Assembly (NCBI RefSeq): GCF_016862755.1
Contig: NZ_BONO01000007.1
Span: forward strand, 1-64,000
Origin: Cellulomonas pakistanensis
GTDB lineage: Bacteria; Actinomycetota; Actinomycetes; Actinomycetales; Cellulomonadaceae
Direction of reading: 5' to 3'
Length of the DNA stretch: 64,000 nucleotides
The position numbers and the translations under genes were made by a program. Under the pieces are notes generated by a model that did not search any database, was not told where the DNA came from, and was given only the letters and a program-made list of their open reading frames with translations. Each line of letters opens with the position of its first letter. Position 1 is the stretch's first letter. This document shows positions 49,584 through 57,526 of this stretch, piece after piece.

Positions 49584-50649
49584 GAGCGGCCTCCGTCGGG
49601 GCGGGGTCGTGCGGCGGGCGGGCGGGGGTGCGGGCGGGCGCGGGGGCGGCGGGCAGCACGTCGAGCGCGATCGCGCCGGCGCCGACGACGCACACCACGT
49701 CCCCCAGCGCGGCGAGCCGGACGGTCGCGGCGCGGGCCGCGGGCGGCATGGCCTCGCGGGCGACGAGGGCGCGCACGGGGTCGAGCAGCATCGCGCCCGA
49801 CCGGGTCACGCCGCCGCCGAGCACGACCAGCTCGGGCTCCAGCACGTTGACCAGGTCGGCGACGGCACCGCCGAGCAGGTCGACCGTCTCGTCCCACACC
49901 CGGGCGGCGAGCGGGTCGCCCGCCGCGGCGGCGGCGCTGACGTCCGCGGCGGTCACCGCGGGCAGCGCCGCGAGCGGGGACCGGGCGGCCTCGGGCGAAC
50001 CGTCGGCGAGCGCCTCGGCGGCGCGCGCGGCGATCGACGACCCCGACGCGTACGCCTCGACGCACCCGGCGCGGCCGCAGGAGCACGCGCGGCCGCCGCG
50101 GCGGACCGTGATGTGGCCGAGCTCGCCGCCGTTGCCCGCGGCGCCGCGGTGCAGCCTGCCGTCCAGCACGACGCCGCCGCCCACCCCGGTGGAGATCGTC
50201 AGGTAGACCAGGCTGCCCAGGCCGCGCCCGGCGCCGTACCGGTGCTCGGCGACGGCCGCCGCGGTGGCGTCGTTCTCCAGCGCGAACGGGACGCCGAACT
50301 CCGCGGCGGCCAGCGGCCCGACGGGCACGTCGTCCCACCCGGGCAGGTGCGGCGGCGACTGCAGCACGCCGGACGAGGCGTCGAGCGGCCCGCCGCACGC
50401 GATGCCGACGGCGCCGACGGGCCCGAGCCCGGCCTCGGCGACCGCCTCGTGACCCATGGCGAACAGCCGGCGGACGACCGCGTCCGGGCCCTCCTCGCGC
50501 CGGGTGGGCCGGACGCGCAGCCCGTGCACCGCGCCGTCGGCCGTGACGACGGCGACGGCGAGCTTCGTCCCGCCGATGTCGAGCCCGAGGACGGGCGTCC
50601 CGGCGGCCGTGCCGCCGTCCGCGGGCGCGAGCGAGCCGTCCGTCGTCAT
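49576..50649 (-). CDS. ROK-family sugar kinase
   Basis: 357 aa. The ATP motif is VLGLDIGGTKLAVAVVTADG, followed by AVGIACGGPLDASSGVLQSPPHLPGWDD and the catalytic ENDATAAAVAEHRYGAG. ISTGVGGGVVLDG and the ROK zinc motif GHITVRRGGRACSCGRAGCVEAYASG follow. No HTH precedes it, so it is a kinase, not a repressor. The C-terminal tail is Pro/Ala-rich. ATG 50649 has GGGAGG 4 nt upstream. It is the first gene of the operon whose promoter carries two LacI-type sites. Confidence 0.93.
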   Translation of the reverse strand: MTTDGSLAPADGGTAAGTPVLGLDIGGTKLAVAVVTADGAVHGLRVRPTRREEGPDAVVRRLFAMGHEAVAEAGLGPVGAVGIACGGPLDASSGVLQSPPHLPGWDDVPVGPLAAAEFGVPFALENDATAAAVAEHRYGAGRGLGSLVYLTISTGVGGGVVLDGRLHRGAAGNGGELGHITVRRGGRACSCGRAGCVEAYASGSSIAARAAEALADGSPEAARSPLAALPAVTAADVSAAAAAGDPLAARVWDETVDLLGGAVADLVNVLEPELVVLGGGVTRSGAMLLDPVRALVAREAMPPAARAATVRLAALGDVVCVVGAGAIALDVLPAAPAPARTPARPPHDPAPTEAARV

Positions 50650-50736
50650 GCGTCCTCCCGACCCCGGCGGGTGCGCGGCCGGGTGCGGCGGCGCACGGGG
50701 ATCCCGGGGCGACGGAGGCGGCGGTGCCACGCGCCC

Positions 50737-50750
50737 TGGGATCGATTCCA
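50737..50750. promoter_or_regulatory. LacI-type operator (site B) at ROK operon promoter
   Basis: TGGGATCGATTCCA. On the minus strand a promoter TTGACG (50785-50780), 18-nt spacer, TATGCT (50761-50756) would start transcription near 50749, so this site lies on the start point. It belongs to the five-site TGGNATCG(A/T)TNCCA set. Confidence 0.8.
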
Positions 50751-50814
50751 GATCGAGCATAGGAGCGGGCGCGAGCGAGCGTCAAGCGTCGCTCGGGATC
50801 GCGACGGGGCCGGG

Positions 50815-50828
50815 TGGGATCGAGTCCA
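50815..50828. promoter_or_regulatory. Second LacI-type operator (site C) upstream of ROK promoter
   Basis: TGGGATCGAGTCCA, one base off the consensus. It lies 78 bp (about 7.4 helical turns) from site B centre to centre, upstream of the same promoter; this spacing would allow DNA looping. The rest of the 303-nt gap between the ROK and lacI genes is GC-rich with short repeats and no gene I can support. Confidence 0.65.
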
Positions 50829-50952
50829 GGTCAGCGGCGCGCTGACCGCTCGCAGACCGGCGCACCGAGCGCTCCGGGCACCCCCACCGCCGGCCCGGCG
50901 CCCGGTCCCGGGCGACGGGCCCGGAGTCGGGCCCCGGCGGAGGGTCCCGGGG

Positions 50953-52005
50953 TCAGGCCCCGGCGGGCGGCGCCGTCGAGCCCCGCTCGGCGACCGCGGC
51001 GGAGAGCATGACCGTGCGCTTCGGGGACTCGGGGCTCTGGATCCGGTCGAACATCTGCGCGACCGCCGCCTCGCCCAGCGCCACGGCGTCCTGCGCGACG
51101 GCGGTGACACCGGGGCTGACCATGGTCATCCACGGCGCGTCGTCGAAGGACACCAGGCTGACGTCCTCGGGCACGCGCAGGCCGAGCGCCTGCGCGGCGC
51201 GCCAGACGCCCTCCGCGAGCACGTTGTTGGCCGCGAACACGGCGGTGGGCCGCTCCGGCCCCCCGAGGAGCTCGCGCGCCACCGCCGTCGCCGCGCCGAC
51301 GTCCCAGCCGCCGCGCACCACGAGCGCGTCGTCGAGCGGCAGCCCGGCCGCCAGGAAGGCCGACCGGTAGCCGACCAGGCGGTCCCGGCCGGTCGTCCAG
51401 TCCATCTCGTCGATCAGCAGCGCGACGCGGCGGTGGCCCTGCTGCAGCAGGCTGGCGGTGACGCGCTCCGCGGCGGCCTTGTTGTCGACGACCACCGCGT
51501 CGCAGACGCCCTCGGCGAACTGCCGGTCGACCTCGATGACGGGGATCCGGTGCCGACCCAGGTACTCGGTGACCTCGGCGGACAGCGGGGTGAGGATGAC
51601 GCCCGCGACGCGCAGCGCGACGAAGGTCTCGGCGGCCTCGAGCTCGGCCTCGACCGAGCCGGCGTCGTCCGCGAGCATCATGGCGTAGCCGCGCCTGCGG
51701 GACTGCGAGCTGACCCCGCTCGCCAGGTCGGCGTAGAACGAGTTGCGCAGGTCGGAGACGAGCACGCCGATCGAGCGGCTGACCTGCTGACGCAGGTTCC
51801 GGGCCATCGCGTCCGGCACGTAGCCGAGCGTCTGCGCGGCGCGTCGGACCCGCTCGCGCACGGCGGGGGCGACGTAGCCGCGGCCGGTCAGGGCGCGCGA
51901 GGCGGTGGAGCGGGAGACGTCCGCGGCCTCGGCCACGTCCTTGATCGTCGCGCGTCGCCCTGCGGCGGTGACCGCGCCGCGCGCGCCCGGCACGGCAGCC
52001 TCCAT
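50953..52005 (-). CDS. LacI-family regulator, likely repressor of the glycan regulon
   Basis: 350 aa. The HTH ATIKDVAEAADVSRSTASRALTG and hinge VRRAAQTLGYVPDAMARNLRQ start at about residue 18, after an Ala/Gly-rich extension. The sensor domain has SIGVLVSDLRNSFYADLASGVSSQ, HRRVALLID, AVFAANNVLAEG and VPEDVSLVSFDDAPW. It is 36 nt downstream of the tandem-MBL gene and likely cotranscribed from the promoter carrying site D, so it would be autoregulated. Being the only LacI gene among the five sites, it is the inferred binder. Confidence 0.92.
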   Translation of the reverse strand: MEAAVPGARGAVTAAGRRATIKDVAEAADVSRSTASRALTGRGYVAPAVRERVRRAAQTLGYVPDAMARNLRQQVSRSIGVLVSDLRNSFYADLASGVSSQSRRRGYAMMLADDAGSVEAELEAAETFVALRVAGVILTPLSAEVTEYLGRHRIPVIEVDRQFAEGVCDAVVVDNKAAAERVTASLLQQGHRRVALLIDEMDWTTGRDRLVGYRSAFLAAGLPLDDALVVRGGWDVGAATAVARELLGGPERPTAVFAANNVLAEGVWRAAQALGLRVPEDVSLVSFDDAPWMTMVSPGVTAVAQDAVALGEAAVAQMFDRIQSPESPKRTVMLSAAVAERGSTAPPAGA

Positions 52006-52041
52006 GCAGTGCTCCTCGAGTTCCCCGACCCCGCAGGGCCC

Positions 52042-53910
52042 TCAGTCCGCCACCACGTCCACGAGCGCCTCGGCGTGCTGCCCGAGGCGCAGGTCGCCGA
52101 TGCTGACGTCGACGGCGAGCCGCCGGCGGACCGCCCCGGGACCCGTGGGCACCACCTCCAGGTCGACCTCCGCGTGCCCGGAGGGCGGGAGCGCGACGAC
52201 GGCCTCGTCGGGGTGCGCGCGCCAGCCTAGCGGCAGCACCGCCCGCAGGGTCGCCTTGCGGTCCTCGCGGGTGGGGTTGCGGACCGTGACGGTGAACCGG
52301 GCGGGCTGGCCGGCGGGCACCGCGGAGACGTACGGGGCGATCCGCGCCATCCGGGTGTCGGAGCCGAGGTCGAGCTCGTCGAGCGGGAGCAGGTCGTGGT
52401 GCATCTGCACCAGCTCCTCCCCCTCCTGCTCGAGCATCCCGAGGTACGCGTCGTCGACCCAGCGCGGCTCCCAGTGCCCGGACACCATGACCCCCGGGGC
52501 GACCCGCCGGTAGAGCGCGGCGCTGTCCCGGTAGTCGGTGATCCGGAACAGGTTCCGGTACTGGTAGTTGAGGATCTCGCGCCGGTTGCCCGGGATGCCC
52601 ATGCCGTCCTGCTGGTCGCCGGTGACGAGCACCCGCACGCCGTCGACCTCGACCTCGAAGGCGGCGGCGTACAGCGTGTGACCCGGCAGCTCGTGCACGG
52701 TGATCTCGTACTCGTGCCAGCGGAACGACTCCCCGAGCGGCAGGACGCGGTCGACGGGGATCGGGTCGTACCACTGGCACGGCAGGTCGTGCCGCAGCGG
52801 GTCCGTGAGGACCGGCGCGACGTTCGCGGGCGCCCAGACCTCGGTGCCCTCGACCTCGCGCAGCAGGTTCATCCCCGCCACGTGGTCGTCGTGGTAGTGC
52901 GTGGGGAGCACGGCCTCGACCGTCGTGACCCCGTGGTCGCGGCGCAGCGCGGGCAGGGAGGCGAGCCACGGCCGGCGCGAGGCCCGGTCCCCGCCGGACG
53001 GCAGCCCGGTGGTCATGTCGTAGCCGTAGTCCATGAGCAGCGCGGCGCCGTCCCGGGACACCAGCACGTAGGAGCACGCGTTGCTCGACAGGTTGAGCAG
53101 GAAGTGGTCGGTGATCCGCTGGAACGGCTCGGCGAGGCGCAGCCGGAGGTCCCACGGCTGGGGCCGCCGCGAGTCGACGTAGCCGCGCATCCGGGTCGCC
53201 AGCAGGCCGAGCGCGTGCTGCGGGTCGTCCATCGGCCGGCCGTGCGACGGCAGCAGCAGGTCGAGGCGCTCGTCCATCAGCAGGTAGCAGGACAGGACCG
53301 TCATCGCCGGCCCCTCGTTCTCGGTGTACGACCACTGCGTCGCCGCGAGCGACCAGACCTTGCCGGGTGCGTAGACGAGGTCGCCGGTGAAGCCCAGGCG
53401 CCGGCCGTCCCGCTCGACGACGTACGTCACCGACCCCGTCGTGTGCCCCGGCGTCGGGACGACCCGGACGGGGACGCCCCCGTAGACCCGGGTGCGGTAC
53501 TCCGGGACGACGTCCGCGACCGGCACCGGCTCCAGCAGCGAGAACCGGTCCTCCCGCAGGTTGTAGTCGTTGACCACCCGGCGCGTGCGCCACATCTCGT
53601 CGACGCGGTCGAACAGGTCCCGCTCGACCGGCGGGACGTGCACCCGGATCCCGGCCGCGACCGCGCGCGGCAGCCCCTGGCCCTGGTCACGGTGGTGGTG
53701 GGTCATGAGGACGTCGGTGATCCGGTCGACGCCCATGTCCTCGAGGTGGTCGAGCGCGGCGCCGGAGCCGAAGTCGATCGCGACGGCGGTGCGGGCGCCG
53801 TCGGGAGCGGGCTCGGCGGCGCGGACGACGTACACGTGGCAGGTGTCGGCGACGCGGAACACCCCGGGCGCGACCTCGACGACCTCGGCGACGGCGGCGA
53901 TGGGGGGCAT
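52042..53910 (-). CDS. Tandem metallo-beta-lactamase-fold protein with C-terminal beta-sandwich
   Basis: 622 aa. Two MBL domains lie in series: the first has H71-x-H73-x-D75-Q76 (THHHRDQGQG; Gln replaces the usual His) with PTPGHTTGSVTY and FTGDL; the second has the complete H338-x-H340-x-D342-H343 (PTHYHDDHVAG) with ELPGHTLYAAAF and VTGDQ. From about residue 515 there is a beta-rich domain (PARFTVTVRNPTREDRKATLRAVLPLG). No signal peptide. ATG 53910 lies 7 nt after TACCAT on the minus strand, so the mRNA is leaderless, and the -10 overlaps operator D. It heads an operon with lacI. Hydrolase activity on a sugar ester or lactone is possible but not shown. Confidence 0.85.
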   Translation of the reverse strand: MPPIAAVAEVVEVAPGVFRVADTCHVYVVRAAEPAPDGARTAVAIDFGSGAALDHLEDMGVDRITDVLMTHHHRDQGQGLPRAVAAGIRVHVPPVERDLFDRVDEMWRTRRVVNDYNLREDRFSLLEPVPVADVVPEYRTRVYGGVPVRVVPTPGHTTGSVTYVVERDGRRLGFTGDLVYAPGKVWSLAATQWSYTENEGPAMTVLSCYLLMDERLDLLLPSHGRPMDDPQHALGLLATRMRGYVDSRRPQPWDLRLRLAEPFQRITDHFLLNLSSNACSYVLVSRDGAALLMDYGYDMTTGLPSGGDRASRRPWLASLPALRRDHGVTTVEAVLPTHYHDDHVAGMNLLREVEGTEVWAPANVAPVLTDPLRHDLPCQWYDPIPVDRVLPLGESFRWHEYEITVHELPGHTLYAAAFEVEVDGVRVLVTGDQQDGMGIPGNRREILNYQYRNLFRITDYRDSAALYRRVAPGVMVSGHWEPRWVDDAYLGMLEQEGEELVQMHHDLLPLDELDLGSDTRMARIAPYVSAVPAGQPARFTVTVRNPTREDRKATLRAVLPLGWRAHPDEAVVALPPSGHAEVDLEVVPTGPGAVRRRLAVDVSIGDLRLGQHAEALVDVVAD

Positions 53911-53917
53911 GGCGCTT

Positions 53918-53932
53918 ATGGTATCGATTCCA
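53918..53932. promoter_or_regulatory. LacI-type operator (site D) over the MBL promoter
   Basis: TGGTATCGATTCCA at 53919-53932. Read on the minus strand its end forms the -10 TACCAT (53923-53918), with TTGCCG 18 nt upstream as a possible -35. Bound repressor would cover the -10 box directly. The remaining stretch to 54041 shows nothing else I can support. Confidence 0.8.
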
Positions 53933-54040
53933 GATGGCGAGCGGCAAGCGATGAGACCGAAGAGAAGCGCTGCTCAGAGGCGGTTTCGGGGGCTATGCCG
54001 GGTTCGTCCTGCCGGGGGGGCCGCGCGCGCCCGGCCGGCG

Positions 54041-55582
54041 CTACGGGACCGCGAGGACCTGACCCGCCGCCCGGAGCTCGTCCTGCAGCGCCGCGACGTC
54101 GACGGCCTGCACCGCCCGACCGGCCGCCGCCGCCCGCGCCGCGGCGAGCCCCGCGACGTGCCCGAGCATCTGGTACTGGGGCTCCATCCGGATCGACGAG
54201 AACGCGACGTGCGACGCCGACACGCAGACGGGCACGACCAGGTTCGTGCAGTCCGCCCAGCGCGGCACCAGCGCCCGGTACGGGATCGGGTACGGCGGCA
54301 CCGGCACCGAGTAGTACCCCTCGGTGACGACCATGCCGACCGGCCGCGGGTGCTCGTGCACCCAGCGCCAGGTGCGCTGCACCTCCCGCACGTCCAGGTG
54401 GTAGGAACCCATCGCCACCGCGTCGTGCCAGCGGGCCGGCCCGCGCAGGTCGTGCTCGGTCAGCACCACCTCGCCGACCATCCGCCGCGCCTCGCGGACG
54501 TACAGCTGGTGCGGTAGGTGGCCGGTGTCGGCGAACTCGTCGGCCGGGAGCCCCCAGCGGGCGAGCTCGCGGCGCACCGGCTCCGGCACCGCGGGGTCGT
54601 GCGTGAGGAACCACAGCAGGTCCTGCGCGTGGTGCTTGTGGTGCCGCACGATCTCCTCCCGCCGCTCCCGGCCCGCGGTCGGGTACTCCCACGCGGCGCC
54701 GTCGAGCACGCTGAGCGAGAACGGGCCGAGCGAGTTGCCGTCCGCCTTGCCGCCGGGCAGGTTCGGCTCCAGCCCCAGCAGCGACCCGGCCCGCGGGACG
54801 TGGCCCCCGCGCGCCCAGTGGCGGAACAGCCGGCGGCCGAGCTCCCAGTGCGCCTCGTCGTAGCCGGGGCGCCGCTCGACCGGCACCCGGTCCGCCGCGG
54901 TCGTCAGGCACAGCCGGAAGCCGTAGGACATGACGCCGCCGTCGCCGGACCCGACCGGCGCCAGGGGGACGTCCCGGACCTGCGGCAGCACCGCGCCCGG
55001 GGACTCGCCCGACGGGTCGTCCACGAAGGGCGACACCCAGGCGGGGAACGCGTGCCGGCCGGGCACCGGCTCCCGACGCCCGGCGAACGCCTCGCCGTGC
55101 AGCGACCGGTCCTCGCGGCCGACCCGCGCGGGCACGCCGGCGAGCGCCAGCAGGTCGCCCTCGTAGGTGGCGTCGACGAACGCGGCACCGGCCCAGGTCC
55201 GTCCGTCGGCGGTGCGCACGGCCCGGATCGTCCCACCCGCGACGTCCGCCGACCGCACCGCGGCGCCCAGCTCCACCCGGACGCGGGGATGGTCGAGCCA
55301 CCGGCGCAGGATCGCCTCCGCGACGTGCGGCTCGGGCCCGGCGTAGGCGCCCACCGGGACGCCGTAGTGCGCGGCGACCTCCGCCCGGAACCGGGCCGCC
55401 ATGCCACCCAGCACCCGGACGTCGCCGACGTCGGTGTACCCGAGGCCGCCGGAGGTCATGCCGCCGACGTGGACGCCGGGCTCCAGCAGCAGCACCGTCG
55501 CGCCGGCCTCGGCCGCCGCGACCGCGGCGCACACGCCGGCGGACGTGGCGCCGACCACGACGACGTCCGCCTCGGCGGTCAC
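54041..55582 (-). CDS. FAD-dependent oxidoreductase (FAD_oxidored/PF12831 type)
   Basis: 513 aa. The dinucleotide-binding VVVVGATSAGVCAAVAAAEAGATVLLLEPG starts at about residue 7, followed by VGGMTSGGLGYTDVGD, both typical of PF12831 flavoproteins. FVDATYEGDLLALAGVP and the C-terminal PYPIPYRALVPRWADCTNLVVPVCVSASHVAFSSIRMEPQYQMLG are characteristic blocks of this group found in polysaccharide loci. No signal peptide. GTG 55582 overlaps the stop of the GH31/36-like gene. It is the last gene of the GH operon; it may oxidise a sugar or a released aglycone. Confidence 0.88.
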   Translation of the reverse strand: MTAEADVVVVGATSAGVCAAVAAAEAGATVLLLEPGVHVGGMTSGGLGYTDVGDVRVLGGMAARFRAEVAAHYGVPVGAYAGPEPHVAEAILRRWLDHPRVRVELGAAVRSADVAGGTIRAVRTADGRTWAGAAFVDATYEGDLLALAGVPARVGREDRSLHGEAFAGRREPVPGRHAFPAWVSPFVDDPSGESPGAVLPQVRDVPLAPVGSGDGGVMSYGFRLCLTTAADRVPVERRPGYDEAHWELGRRLFRHWARGGHVPRAGSLLGLEPNLPGGKADGNSLGPFSLSVLDGAAWEYPTAGRERREEIVRHHKHHAQDLLWFLTHDPAVPEPVRRELARWGLPADEFADTGHLPHQLYVREARRMVGEVVLTEHDLRGPARWHDAVAMGSYHLDVREVQRTWRWVHEHPRPVGMVVTEGYYSVPVPPYPIPYRALVPRWADCTNLVVPVCVSASHVAFSSIRMEPQYQMLGHVAGLAAARAAAAGRAVQAVDVAALQDELRAAGQVLAVP

Positions 55583-57489
55583 CGCGTCGCCCCGGCGACC
55601 GACCCTGCGCGCAGCCCGGCCCGGTACTCCGACCACGAGCGCGCGACGAGCGCCAGGTCCTCGGCGGCCAGCAGCTCCTGCGACCGGTCGACCCGCTCGG
55701 CGTAGTACAGCGCCGGCACCCCGCCCTCCCCCTGCGCGGCGACGTACTCGCGCCACTGCGCGCGGTCGAGCATGGGCCACTGGTCCGTGTCCACGAGGTG
55801 CCCCGGCAGGGCGGCGCGGGCGACCGCGCGGCGCACGCGCATCTGGTCGGCGAGCGGCACGACCCGGCCCGCGGTGTCCCGCTCCAGCACGTCGTTGAGC
55901 CGGACCATGTCGCACACGTCCCCGAACGCCGGGTGCGGGGTGTGCGTGACCACCAGCGCGTCCGGCTTCGCCGCCTTGGCGGCGCGGTACAGGTCCCGGA
56001 GCAGCGCGTGCAGCGCGGCGACGCCCCACGGCACGTCCGCGGCCGCGCCGCCCGCGGGGTGCGGCCGGACGGAGTGGCCCACCGGCGCCCGCTGCGTGAA
56101 GTCGACCTTGAACCCGTCGGCGTCGACGCCGTCCGGGCCGAGCAGGTGCGCGACCGTCCCCCGGACGCGCTCCCGGTAGGCCGGGCTCGCCGGGTCGACG
56201 GCGACGGGACGGCCGCCGGCGTCGACCAGGCACTCCTCGGCGGGCAGCCCCTCCGGGTCCCAGGCCTTCCACCACAGCAGGACCCGTTGCCCCGCCGCGT
56301 GCCGGGCGGCCACCCACGCGCGCAGGTCGGGCCAGCGGTCCTGGTCCACCTCGGCGGTGCCGTACGCCCGCTGCCACTTGTCGTCGACCACGACCGTGCC
56401 GGGGACGACGTCGTGCGCCGCGAGGTGCGCGAGCAGCTCGTCGTACACGTCCTCCCGGGCGAGGTCCGGTGCGATCGGCAGCCCGCGCGGCACCACGGCC
56501 GGGCCGAGGTCCTGCAGGAAGTACGGGTGCTCGGCTGGCTCGCCGGGCAGCGGGGCACGGGCGCACTGCGCGCCCCAGCCGCAGAACAGCGGCTCCGCCC
56601 ACCAGCCGGCCACCGGCGCGACCGGGCCCTCGGGCGCGCCGGCCGCCACCAGGTCGGTGCGGTGGTCCGCGAGCGCCGCCCACGGGTCGGCCGCCGGGCG
56701 GAGCACGAGGGCGGGGCTGCGCCAGACGCCGTCGACGGCGGTGTGCGCGTCGTGGTCGAGCTCCAGCAGGAACCCGCCGTCGACGGGCTGGTACCGCAGC
56801 TCGGTGAGCCGCAGGTCGGCGACCGGGGCGACCAGGCCGAGGGCGAGCCAGCCCGGGGCGCCCGGCGCGGCAGCCGGGACGTCCAGCGCGGACGCCGCCG
56901 GCTCCCGGCCCAGCACCAGGCACAGCGGCGGCGGCGAGAACACGGCGTGCAGCCGGCCGGGCGAGGCGTCGCCGACGACGCCCAGCACCGCAGCGGACGC
57001 CGCGGGCCGCACGAGGTCGACCGGCTCGGTCGGCGTCGGCACGAACACCGAGCGGTGCTCGACCGAGGACCGGAACGTCCCGCCCGCCCCGTTCGGCAGC
57101 ACCGCGCGCCCGCCGAGCACGCGGACGTCCGTCAGCACGCCCGTGCCCTCGACCTCGACCGTGAGCTCCAGCCGGTCGGGCAGGCAGCGCAGCGTCGTGC
57201 GCCGCCGACCCCACGCCGTGCTGGCGCAGTCGAGCCGGATCTCGGCGACCGGCGTGTCCACCGGGCCGGTGCCCACCGTCGCGCCACCCGCGTCGTGCAC
57301 CGTGGGGGCGCCGACGTCGAAGGACTCGTCCGCCACGCCGACGACGTCCGCGGACGCCAGCAGGCTGAGGTGCGACCAGATGCGGCCGTCGGGGTCGGCG
57401 AGCACGGCGCGCGGCGGGTCGGCGCGGACCTCGAGCAGGTAGGCGTCGGCGTGGATCGTCCGGGTGCCGGGAGCGGCGGTGATGCGCAT
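55579..57489 (-). CDS. GH31/GH36-like glycosidase
   Basis: 636 aa, cytosolic. An N-terminal beta-rich region (about 1-270) precedes a TIM barrel. In the barrel are VVDDKWQRAYGTAEVDQDRWPDLRAWVAARHAAGQRVLLWWKAWD and DGFKVDFTQ, whose Asp463 is the likely nucleophile as in GH31/GH27/GH36 clan enzymes. ALVVTHTPHPAFGDVCDMVRLND follows, consistent with a substrate-binding strand. I cannot choose between these families by eye. Third gene of the GH2-GH1 operon and translationally overlapping the FAD oxidoreductase. Confidence 0.8.
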   Translation of the reverse strand: MRITAAPGTRTIHADAYLLEVRADPPRAVLADPDGRIWSHLSLLASADVVGVADESFDVGAPTVHDAGGATVGTGPVDTPVAEIRLDCASTAWGRRRTTLRCLPDRLELTVEVEGTGVLTDVRVLGGRAVLPNGAGGTFRSSVEHRSVFVPTPTEPVDLVRPAASAAVLGVVGDASPGRLHAVFSPPPLCLVLGREPAASALDVPAAAPGAPGWLALGLVAPVADLRLTELRYQPVDGGFLLELDHDAHTAVDGVWRSPALVLRPAADPWAALADHRTDLVAAGAPEGPVAPVAGWWAEPLFCGWGAQCARAPLPGEPAEHPYFLQDLGPAVVPRGLPIAPDLAREDVYDELLAHLAAHDVVPGTVVVDDKWQRAYGTAEVDQDRWPDLRAWVAARHAAGQRVLLWWKAWDPEGLPAEECLVDAGGRPVAVDPASPAYRERVRGTVAHLLGPDGVDADGFKVDFTQRAPVGHSVRPHPAGGAAADVPWGVAALHALLRDLYRAAKAAKPDALVVTHTPHPAFGDVCDMVRLNDVLERDTAGRVVPLADQMRVRRAVARAALPGHLVDTDQWPMLDRAQWREYVAAQGEGGVPALYYAERVDRSQELLAAEDLALVARSWSEYRAGLRAGSVAGATR

Positions 57490-57526
57490 GGGTCCTCGGG
57501 GGGTCGTCGGGTGGCGTCGGGGCCGG

